Made by a program: the position numbers and the translations under genes. The notes beneath the pieces were generated by a model. That model was not told the origin of the DNA, did not search any database, and saw only the letters and a program-made list of their open reading frames with translations. From assembly GCF_945901735.1 (NCBI RefSeq), contig NZ_CAMDLM010000009.1, positions 1 through 64,000 of the forward strand: 64,000 nt of DNA, read 5' to 3'. The DNA comes from Limnohabitans sp. Rim8 (lineage in GTDB: Bacteria > Pseudomonadota > Gammaproteobacteria > Burkholderiales > Burkholderiaceae_C). Shown here piece after piece: positions 1-8,113 of the stretch; the first letter of the stretch is position 1; each line of letters starts with the position of its first letter.

Positions 1-279
1 TTGGTGGCCGTGTTGGTGCCTTCGGGTACTGCGACAGCGGGTTCTGGCTTGGTGATTGCCTTGCCCGAGCAGGTGGTGACGCCCGCTGCGGCAGGTGCGG
101 CGGTGCAGGTCACGCTGCCCAACGGCGGGCCCTTGCCCGCCTGGGTTCGCTATGACGCGGCCACGCAAACGCTGGTGACCAATGCGGTGCCTGCAGGCGC
201 GTTCCCGTTGTCGGTGGTGGTGACGGTGGGCGGCCAATCGACGGTGGTGCAGATTTCGGAGTCGAAGTCGAATCCATAA
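1..279 (+). CDS. C-terminal fragment of a larger, probably surface/secreted Ig-like repeat protein (5' truncated by window)
   Basis: Open from window edge; Ala/Val/Pro-rich beta-type sequence (LPAWVRYDAATQTLVTNAVPAGAFPLSVVVTVGG) typical of C-termini of large cadherin/Ig-like surface proteins. Confidence 0.5.
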   Translation: MVAVLVPSGTATAGSGLVIALPEQVVTPAAAGAAVQVTLPNGGPLPAWVRYDAATQTLVTNAVPAGAFPLSVVVTVGGQSTVVQISESKSNP

Positions 280-319
280 AAAACATACAACCTCTCAATA
301 AACTTCGTAGGACAACGCC

Positions 320-1138
320 ATGCGCAAACCATTTCAATTGACTTCAGGCTTTTTGGCCTGCTCAGTTTTTCTCCTCACTTGGAGTCAGAGTTGCAACGCG
401 CAAGATGCTTCAGCCATGCTCAACAATGCCTATGTGACTGTGAACGGCCAAGCGCAGTCCAACGCCCTTGCTGAAATCTTGCTGCGTGAGCAACTTGGAC
501 GTGGCGCCAGTGACTCGGCAGAACTGCGCCAAGCTGTTCGTGATGGCTTGATCAACCAGGCGCTGATGGCGCAAGAGTCACGCAAAGCCAAGCTTGATCT
601 CAACCCGCTGATTCAGGCGCAGATTGAATTGGCGAAGCAAAATATTTTGGCCCAAGCTTGGCAACAGCAAATCATGGGTGGAGCGCCCCCCAAGGAAGAT
701 GATTTGAAGGCTGAATACGATCGACAAATGGCTCGCATGGATGAGAAAGATTACCTGCTGCGCCACCTGCTTGTGACACAAGAAGCCACTGCGAAGCTTT
801 TGCTCGAGAAAATTCAGTCCGGTGCCAAAATGGCCGATCTGGCCAAGGAGTATTCACAAGACTCACAAAGCCGAGAGCGTGGCGGCTTGACAGACTGGGT
901 CAATGCCACGGACCTTTCACCAGCACTGGCGCAATCGGTCAAGACAGAGGCAAAGGGCAAGCTTGTTGCGAAACCCATCAAGTCGGATGCCGGCTGGCAT
1001 GTGCTGCAGGTTGAAGACGTGCGCCCTTTTAAGGCACCTTCTTTGACGGATGTCAAACCGCAGTTGGCGGTGATTTTGGCCCGACTTGCTTTGGATGCGC
1101 GCTTGAAAACACTTCGCCAGGAAGCCAAGATTCAGTAA
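320..1138 (+). CDS. Peptidylprolyl isomerase, PpiC/SurA-like, exported
   Basis: N-terminal signal-like segment; parvulin motifs LLRHLLV...AKEYSQDSQSRERGGLTDWV...GWHVLQVEDVR. Confidence 0.85.
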   Translation: MRKPFQLTSGFLACSVFLLTWSQSCNAQDASAMLNNAYVTVNGQAQSNALAEILLREQLGRGASDSAELRQAVRDGLINQALMAQESRKAKLDLNPLIQAQIELAKQNILAQAWQQQIMGGAPPKEDDLKAEYDRQMARMDEKDYLLRHLLVTQEATAKLLLEKIQSGAKMADLAKEYSQDSQSRERGGLTDWVNATDLSPALAQSVKTEAKGKLVAKPIKSDAGWHVLQVEDVRPFKAPSLTDVKPQLAVILARLALDARLKTLRQEAKIQ

Positions 1139-1150
1139 GTTAGAAAAACA

Positions 1151-1184
1151 AGCACTTGGCGCAAATGCTGAGTGCTTTTTTTTG
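1151..1184 (+). terminator. Rho-independent terminator after the PpiC-like gene
   Basis: AGCACT...AGTGCT stem followed by a T-run. Confidence 0.6.
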
Positions 1185-1270
1185 GCCTATCGGCACTCAC
1201 CATCTTCAATGGCACCGAATCGTGTCATGAAAAGAGACGGTCGCAGGGGTTGTGTAGTTCCCCTAAACCG

Positions 1271-1720
1271 TTATTTCTTGTTTTTGAAGCGCGCGATGGC
1301 CTCTTTCAAATCTCGAAACTCTTCGCAAGAGAAAACACAGGCTTTGTCCAAGCGCGCCAACATCTGTTCAGCGCCTGCAAGGTCGTTCTTCATGAGAAAA
1401 AGTTCGCCGTAATACTCCAAAGCGCCCCTGTGTTTGGGGTCAATCTTCAGCGCTGATTGGTAAAAGCGCTCGGCTGCGGCCAAATCTGGGGGAGATTTTT
1501 TTCGCTGCGCATAGCCCAGCAGGTTATTCCAATCGGCTGAGTTGCTTTGGTTGGCCGCTTCCAGCGTGCTGATTGCCCCTGAATAATTGTTGGCCTTGAT
1601 TTCTTTTTGGGCTTGAGCTTGCCAAGATGACGCAGGCTCAGATGTGCTGGTGTCAGCCGCATGCGCAAGCACAACACAGGCAGCCAATGCCAAGGCGAAA
1701 ATTTGTTTGGTTTTGAACAT
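1271..1720 (-). CDS. Tetratricopeptide-repeat exported protein
   Basis: Signal peptide-like N-terminus (MFKTKQIFALALAACVVLAHA); TPR-like pattern AAERFYQSALKIDPKHRGALEYYGELFLMKNDLAGAEQML. Confidence 0.7.
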   Translation of the reverse strand: MFKTKQIFALALAACVVLAHAADTSTSEPASSWQAQAQKEIKANNYSGAISTLEAANQSNSADWNNLLGYAQRKKSPPDLAAAERFYQSALKIDPKHRGALEYYGELFLMKNDLAGAEQMLARLDKACVFSCEEFRDLKEAIARFKNKK

Positions 1721-1774
1721 GATTTGATTCCTTGAAATTTTGACAAGATAAAGAACTCAGCACGGGTCGCTTAT

Positions 1775-3813
1775 TCAGGCCGTCACCATGCCTTGATGTC
1801 GCAGTAAGGCGTCCAGGCTAGGCTCGCGGCCCCGAAAGGCTTTGAACGATTCCAGCGCCGGGCGGCTACCGCCGGCTTCCAAAATCGCCTGGCGGTACAG
1901 GCGGCCGGTTTCCACGCTGGGCGTGCCGTCGGCTGCGGCGGTTTCTTCAAAGGCAGCGTAGGCATCGGCGCTCAGCACCTCGGCCCATTTGTAGCTGTAA
2001 TAGCCGGCGGCGTAACCCCCTGCAAAGATGTGGCTGAAGGTGTGGGCCATGCGGTTGAAGGCGGGCGGGCGCATCACAGCCACTTCGTCGCGCACCTGCT
2101 GCAGCAGTGGCATGAAGTCTTGCGCCGGGTCGTGCTCAGAGTGCACCAACATGTCGAACAGCGAAAACTCGATTTGGCGCAGGGTTTGCAAGCCGCTTTG
2201 GAAGTTTTGGCGGCCAGCATCTTGTCAAACAGGGCGCGGGGCAGGGGCTCGCCCGTGTCCACATGCGCCGTCATGTGGCGCAGCACCGACCATTCCCAGC
2301 AAAAGTTTTCCATGAACTGGCTGGGCAATTCCACCGCGTCCCACTCGACGCCGCTGATGCCCGAGACATCACGTTCGCTCACTTGCGTCAGCATGTGGTG
2401 CAGGCCGTGGCCAAACTCGTGGAACAGGGTGATCACATCGTCGTGCGTGAGCAGGGCGGGTTGGCCGTTCACGCCTTCGGCGAAGTTGCAGACCAGGTGG
2501 GCCACGGGGGTTTGCAGCACGCCGGTGTCGGGGCGCTGCCAGCGCCCGCGCACGTCGTCCATCCAGGCGCCGCCGCGCTTGCCGGCGCGGGCTGGGGGGT
2601 CGAGGTAGAACTGGCCCACCCGTTGGCCCTCGCGTTCGATGCGGTAAAAGCCCACGGCGGGGTGCCAGACCGGGGCCTGGTCGGCACGGATGCTGACTTC
2701 GAACAGGGTTTCGATGATCTTGAACAGCCCGGCCAACACTTTGGGGGCGGTGAAGTATTGCTTGACCTCTTGCTCGCTGAAGCTGTACCGGGCTTCCTTG
2801 AGTTTTTCGCTCAGGTAGGGCACGTCCCAGGCGTTCAGCGGGCCAGTGATGCCCAACGCGTTGGCGGCGAATTCGCGCAGGTCGGCCAGGTCTTTTTCGG
2901 CAAAGGGCCGGGCTTTGACCGCCAGGTCGCGCAAGAAGGTGGTGACTTTTTCGGGCGACTCGGCCATCTTGGGCACCACCGACACTTGGGCGTAGTTGTC
3001 AAAACCCAGCAGGTGGGCTTCTTCCTGGCGCAGGGCCAGGATTTCTTTCATCAAGGGCGTGTTGTCGAAATGTTGGGTGGCTTCCGGGGCTTGGTCCGAG
3101 GCGCGGGTGACGTGGGCTGTGTAGAGTTGCTCGCGCAAAGCCCCGCTGTCGGCAAACTGCATCACGGGCAAATAAACCGGCATTTTGAGCGACAGGCGGT
3201 GGCCTTCTTTGCCTTCTTTTTGGGCGGCATCGCGGGTGGCCTGAACCACGTCGGCGGGCACGCCTTGGAGTTGCTCTGCGCTCACGTACAGCGCGAATTT
3301 TTCGGTGGCGTCCAACGTGTTCTCGCTGAACTTTTGGGTGATCTCGGCCAAGCGCTCCTGAATGGCGGCGTAACGCTCTTTGGCGGTGCCCTGCAGCTCG
3401 GCACCGCCCAGCACAAAGCCGCGCAGGGCGTTTTTGCGGGCTTGCGTTTGTTCGGTGTTGAGGCTGGCGGCGTCAATGGCTTTGTATTTGGCGTAAAGGC
3501 GTTCGTCGCTCCCCAAGCGTGTCCAGAACTCGGTCACGCGGGGCAGGGCGGCGTTGTAGGCGGCGCGCAATTCGGGGGTATCGGCCACGCTGTTGAGGTG
3601 TGAGACTGCGCCCCAGGCCATGCCCAGTCGCTCGGTGCTCACGTCCAGGGTCTGGGCGATGGCTTGCCAGTCGGCCGGGAAGTCGGCGGTGGTCACGCTG
3701 TCCAGCGCCTTTTCTGCGGCGGCCAGCAGTTCGTCCAGGGCCGGGGCCACATGCTCGGGGGCGATGCGGTCAAACAAGGGCAGGTCGGCGGTGTTGAGCA
3801 AGGGGTTGGTCAT
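1775..3813 (-). CDS. prlC: Oligopeptidase A-like M3 family zinc metallopeptidase, interrupted by an apparent frameshift near 2205-2208
   Basis: HEFGHGLHH zinc motif; ORFs 2074-3840 and 1775-2191 (both minus) together make a full-length M3 peptidase. Confidence 0.85.
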
Positions 3814-3853
3814 GAGGGTTCCAAAAATCGATTCGATCAATCATTACTTTGTA

Positions 3854-4705
3854 TCACTTGGAGGCGCGTTCTGCCGCTTCAAGGGTGTTGACCAGCAGCA
3901 TGGTGATGGTCATGGGGCCGACGCCGCCGGGCACGGGGGTGATGTGGCTGGCGACTTGTTTCACGCCTTCAAAGTCCACATCGCCACACAGCTTGCCTTC
4001 GTCGTTGCGGTTCATGCCCACATCCAGCACCACCGCGCCGGGCTTGACCATGTCGGCCGTGAGCACGTTGCGCTTGCCTACGGCGGCCACGATCACATCG
4101 GCTTGCAATGTCAGGGCTTTGAGGTTTTGGGTGCGCGAGTGCGCCACCGTGACGGTGGCATCTTTTTGCAGCAGCATCAGCGCCATGGGTTTGCCCACGA
4201 TGTTGCTGCGGCCAATGACCACCGCGTGTTTGCCGCGCAGGTCGAAGCCAATGCTTTCGAGCATCTTCATGCAGCCGTAAGGCGTACAGGGCCAAAAACC
4301 TGGCATGCCGGTCATCAAGGCCCCGGCGCTGGCGATGTGAAAGCCGTCCACGTCTTTGGCGGGGCTGATCGCTTCGATCACCTTTTGTGCGTCGATGTGC
4401 GCGGGCAGGGGCAGTTGCACCAGGATGCCGTGGATGCTGGGGTCATTGTTGAGCGCTTCGACGCGGGCCAGCAAATCGGCCTCGGTCAGGGTTGCTGCGT
4501 ACTTCTCCAGCACCGAGTGCAGGCCGCTGTCTTCGCAGGCTTTGACCTTGTTTCGCACATAGACCTGGCTGGCGGGGTTGTCGCCCACCAGCAGCACGGC
4601 GAGACCGGGGGTGATGCCCTGGGCTTTGAGGGCCAGGGCGCGGGCAGCGACGTCGGTGCGCAGTTGTTTGGAAAGCAGGTTGCCGTCGATCAATTGGGCG
4701 GTCAT
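3854..4705 (-). CDS. folD: Bifunctional methylenetetrahydrofolate dehydrogenase/cyclohydrolase
   Basis: [68 protein letters not shown] motifs; start at internal ATG (MTAQLIDG). Confidence 0.95.
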   Translation of the reverse strand: MTAQLIDGNLLSKQLRTDVAARALALKAQGITPGLAVLLVGDNPASQVYVRNKVKACEDSGLHSVLEKYAATLTEADLLARVEALNNDPSIHGILVQLPLPAHIDAQKVIEAISPAKDVDGFHIASAGALMTGMPGFWPCTPYGCMKMLESIGFDLRGKHAVVIGRSNIVGKPMALMLLQKDATVTVAHSRTQNLKALTLQADVIVAAVGKRNVLTADMVKPGAVVLDVGMNRNDEGKLCGDVDFEGVKQVASHITPVPGGVGPMTITMLLVNTLEAAERASK

Positions 4706-4740
4706 GTGTGAGATATCAAAGGGGCAGGGGGAAAAATGCA

Positions 4741-4765
4741 AAACGCCCGGCAGCTGCGGGCGTTT
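4741..4765. terminator. Stem-loop terminator between response regulator gene and folD
   Basis: AAACGCCCG-GCAGCTG-CGGGCGTTT inverted repeat. Confidence 0.6.
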
Positions 4766-4783
4766 CAGTCAGGGGTGGTCGGA

Positions 4784-5410
4784 TCAGGCCTTGGGTGCGT
4801 TTTGCCCCAGCGCGATCTTGAGCAAATCGGCCACGGTGTTGGCGTTGAGCTTTTCCATGATGTTGGCGCGGTGCGCTTCCACCGTCTTTATGCTGATGCC
4901 CAGATCGTCGGCGATCTGCTTGTTCAGGCGACCGGCAACGATGCGTTCGAGCACCTGGGCTTCACGGCCCGTCAGCTTGGACAGCAGGGCATCGCGGCTG
5001 GCCGCTTGTTGGTAGCCCGCAAACGACTCTCGGGCTTCGTCCAGCATGCGCTCGACCAAGCCCAGCAATTCTTCTTCCTTGAAAGGTTTCTGGATGAAGT
5101 CCATGGCGCCTTTTTTCATGGTCGTGACCGCCATGGGCACGTCGCCATGGCCAGTGATGAACACGATGGGCAGTGGGGATTTGCGCTCGATCAGGCGGTC
5201 TTGCAATTCCAGACCGGTCATGCCGCCCATGCGGATGTCGGCGATCAGGCAGGCCACTTCGCGCGGGTCGTAGCGGCTGATGAAAGATTCGGCACTGTCA
5301 AAACAACGCACCCGGTAATCCTTGCCTTCGAGCAACCACTGCAAGGAATCGCGCACCGCTTCATCGTCATCGACAACATAAACCGTGCCTTTTTTCGGTA
5401 TCAAACTCAT
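4784..5410 (-). CDS. FixJ/NarL-type response regulator
   Basis: Receiver (VYVVDDDEAVRDSL, IADIRMGGMTGLEL, FITGHGDVPMAV, KPF) plus LuxR-type HTH (LTGREAQVLERIVAGRLNKQIADDLGISIKTVEAHR). Confidence 0.93.
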   Translation of the reverse strand: MSLIPKKGTVYVVDDDEAVRDSLQWLLEGKDYRVRCFDSAESFISRYDPREVACLIADIRMGGMTGLELQDRLIERKSPLPIVFITGHGDVPMAVTTMKKGAMDFIQKPFKEEELLGLVERMLDEARESFAGYQQAASRDALLSKLTGREAQVLERIVAGRLNKQIADDLGISIKTVEAHRANIMEKLNANTVADLLKIALGQNAPKA

Positions 5411-5438
5411 TCGTTTACCCCAGTGGTTTGTTGTGTGT

Positions 5439-7937
5439 TCAGTTGGTTTCGACCGGTATCCAGAAGGAAAATCGACATCCTGTCACTTCGGCAGAATTGT
5501 AGAGGTTCTCGGAAGTGATCCTGCCCTGGTGAGATTCGATGATGCTGCGGCACAAATTCAGGCCAATGCCCATGCCTTCTACTTTGGTCGAGAAAAACGC
5601 CTCGTAGACCCGCTCGGTGTCTTCCAAGGGCAAGCCCTGCCCGGTATCAGTCACCGAGAACTCGACCACCGATTGCTGGCCGAGTTGTTTGGGCACGATG
5701 CGCAATTCGACCTGGCGCTGCCCAGCGGGGCGCTGGGCGTTGTCGATGGACTCGGCCGCGTTCTTCATGAGGTTGATCAGCACCTGCTCGATCAGGATCG
5801 GGTCCACCATCAGTTGGGGCAGGCGGGCGGCCACATGGTGGGTCAGGCGCACGTTGCGCCGGCGCATCTCGATCTCGGCCAGCTCCAGCGATTCGTTGAC
5901 CATGGCCGAAACGTCGGACAGCGTGCGATTGGGTTCGCTGCGTTTCACAAAACTGCGGATCCGCAAAATGATCTGACCGGCTCTTTGGGCCTGACGGGCT
6001 GTTTTGTCCAGTGCCGCCAACAGGTCTTGTTCATTGACTTGTTGTGCCTTGATGCGTGAAATCATGCCGCTGCAGTAATTGCTGATGGCCGTCAGCGGTT
6101 GGTTCAACTCGTGCGCAACGCTGGACGCCATCTCGCCCATGGTGATCAGGCGACTGGCAGTTTGGGCGCGCTCAGCTTGTTGCTCGGCCAACTCTTCGGC
6201 CTGGCGGCGCGGCGTGATGTCGCTGGCGATCACCATTTGCGCCAGACGCCCGTCGGCCCAGTTGATGTAGCGCGAGCGCACTTCTAGCCACTTGCCCAGA
6301 TCGGGCAGAAAAATCTCAGCGTTGCCCGTGGAGGCAATCGTCAGGCTCTCGGTGGGCAATCCCGCCAGGTCATCGACATCTTCGGATGCTTGCTCGCCGC
6401 TGTAGGCACCCGCCTCTTGAACCAGGCGCAAATGGCCCTCGGTGTTCTGTCCAAACCAAAGACGGTAGAGTTTGTTGGCAAACAGCAATTCTTGGCTGCC
6501 CAACGGGGCCACTGAGACCGAGGCGTCGAGGGCTTCGAGCACGATGGTGAAGCGCTCGTGCGAGCTGGCCAGTTGCTCGCGAATGCGGTTGGGCTCGGTG
6601 ATGTCGGTCATCGAGGTCATCCATCCGGTTTGTTTGCCCGTGGCATCGATCAAAGGTGAAACGTACATGCGGGAATCAAACAACTGGCCGTTTTTGCGCT
6701 TCACACGCACCTGAAAACCACCCGCCGAGTGCTGGCCACTGATTTCTTCTTCCAGCCGCTTCATGAGCAACTCGCGGTCTTGATCGGGCCAATAAGGAAA
6801 AGGCGCCACGGCCCCGACCAAGTCGGCCTCGCTCCAGCCCGTCATCTGGCAAAAGGCGGGGTTGACGTAAGTGATGCGGCCGCGCAAGTCCAGCGCGCGC
6901 ATGCCTGTGAGCATCGAATTCTCCATGGCGCGGCGGAAATTGGTTTCGGCCACCAGGGCCTTTTGCGCCTGCAGTCGCCTGCGCGTGTGACGCCAATTGC
7001 CGATCAGCATCCAGCCGGTCATCACGCTGAGCACATTGACCAGCCAGAAAAGACCGCTGCCCACCAAGCCTTGGGAGGTGCGCCAAGCCTGCGCCCGCAG
7101 GACCAGGTCGTTGCCCACGGGGGAGACAGGGACCTCGTAATCGTTGCTGCGCCTGTCGCTGCCCGGCAGCACCCACCACATGGCGATGCGCTCGGGAATG
7201 ACCTGACCGGCCAACAGACGGCTGCTGCCATCTTGCAGAGCTACCGCGTACTTGGCCAGCACCTCGGTCGGTATGCCGTAGCGCAGCAGGCCTTCCATGC
7301 CGTATTCGGCCAGGATCACCCCGCTGAAACGCCCTTGGTCGTTGGTCAGAGGGGTGTGCAGCTGCAGCACCGACATCTGGCTGTCGCGGTCGGCCTCGGC
7401 ATCGAGTTGGCCATAAATGGGCTGCATCAGGTCGCGAGCCAGACTGAAATGGCTTTCGGTTTCGCCAATTTTGAGCACCGTGCCCGCACGCAGTTGCTGG
7501 CTGGGTGAGATGCTGGAAATACTCTGGTTGGCCACGATGCGGCGGCGGTCATCAATCCAGGTCAATGACAAAAATTCAGGGTATTGCTGCACCAATGCCT
7601 CGGCGCGCGATAAAAACTGCTCGGTGCGAATTTCTTTGTTGGACACATCCCGCGCGAGACGCATGACTTGTTCTTGCCGCTCCAGCAAGCGCAGGCGCAG
7701 CCGCTGTTGGGCGTATTCGACATCGCGCTTGATGGCTTCTTGCTCGCGATCAATTTCTTCGACCCGCAAATACCAAAACGCGCTGGCAATGGCGGCCAAA
7801 AAAAGCACCACGGCAGCCACCGGGGCCAGGTTGGCGAAACGGTCCTGGCGATTCGGCGATTGACTGCGCCACCACGACAGCCACCAGGCCCATGGGCCGA
7901 TTTTGGTCACTACCGATGCTGTTTTGTTCAATTCCAT
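5439..7937 (-). CDS. PAS-domain membrane sensor histidine kinase (FixL/TodS-like)
   Basis: TM segments, PAS (FRRAMENSMLTGMRALDLRGRITYVNPAFCQMTGW), H-box MASSVAHELNQPLTAISNY, ATP-binding VTDTGQGL...GMGIGLNLCRSIIESHQG. Confidence 0.92.
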   Translation of the reverse strand: MELNKTASVVTKIGPWAWWLSWWRSQSPNRQDRFANLAPVAAVVLFLAAIASAFWYLRVEEIDREQEAIKRDVEYAQQRLRLRLLERQEQVMRLARDVSNKEIRTEQFLSRAEALVQQYPEFLSLTWIDDRRRIVANQSISSISPSQQLRAGTVLKIGETESHFSLARDLMQPIYGQLDAEADRDSQMSVLQLHTPLTNDQGRFSGVILAEYGMEGLLRYGIPTEVLAKYAVALQDGSSRLLAGQVIPERIAMWWVLPGSDRRSNDYEVPVSPVGNDLVLRAQAWRTSQGLVGSGLFWLVNVLSVMTGWMLIGNWRHTRRRLQAQKALVAETNFRRAMENSMLTGMRALDLRGRITYVNPAFCQMTGWSEADLVGAVAPFPYWPDQDRELLMKRLEEEISGQHSAGGFQVRVKRKNGQLFDSRMYVSPLIDATGKQTGWMTSMTDITEPNRIREQLASSHERFTIVLEALDASVSVAPLGSQELLFANKLYRLWFGQNTEGHLRLVQEAGAYSGEQASEDVDDLAGLPTESLTIASTGNAEIFLPDLGKWLEVRSRYINWADGRLAQMVIASDITPRRQAEELAEQQAERAQTASRLITMGEMASSVAHELNQPLTAISNYCSGMISRIKAQQVNEQDLLAALDKTARQAQRAGQIILRIRSFVKRSEPNRTLSDVSAMVNESLELAEIEMRRRNVRLTHHVAARLPQLMVDPILIEQVLINLMKNAAESIDNAQRPAGQRQVELRIVPKQLGQQSVVEFSVTDTGQGLPLEDTERVYEAFFSTKVEGMGIGLNLCRSIIESHQGRITSENLYNSAEVTGCRFSFWIPVETN

Positions 7938-8113
7938 GTCCTGAGTTTAGAGGACAAGGCTTGGATGTCTGATTTCTAAGGCATTCAAAAATTTGCGTCA
8001 TCCCTTCTTAAAATTTCATAATACAAAACATGCGTGCACTATTTGAAATTTTTTGGAAATCGTGGGAAAATTCAGGCATCATTTAAGTAAGACACCCATT
8101 TCAGGAGACAAAC

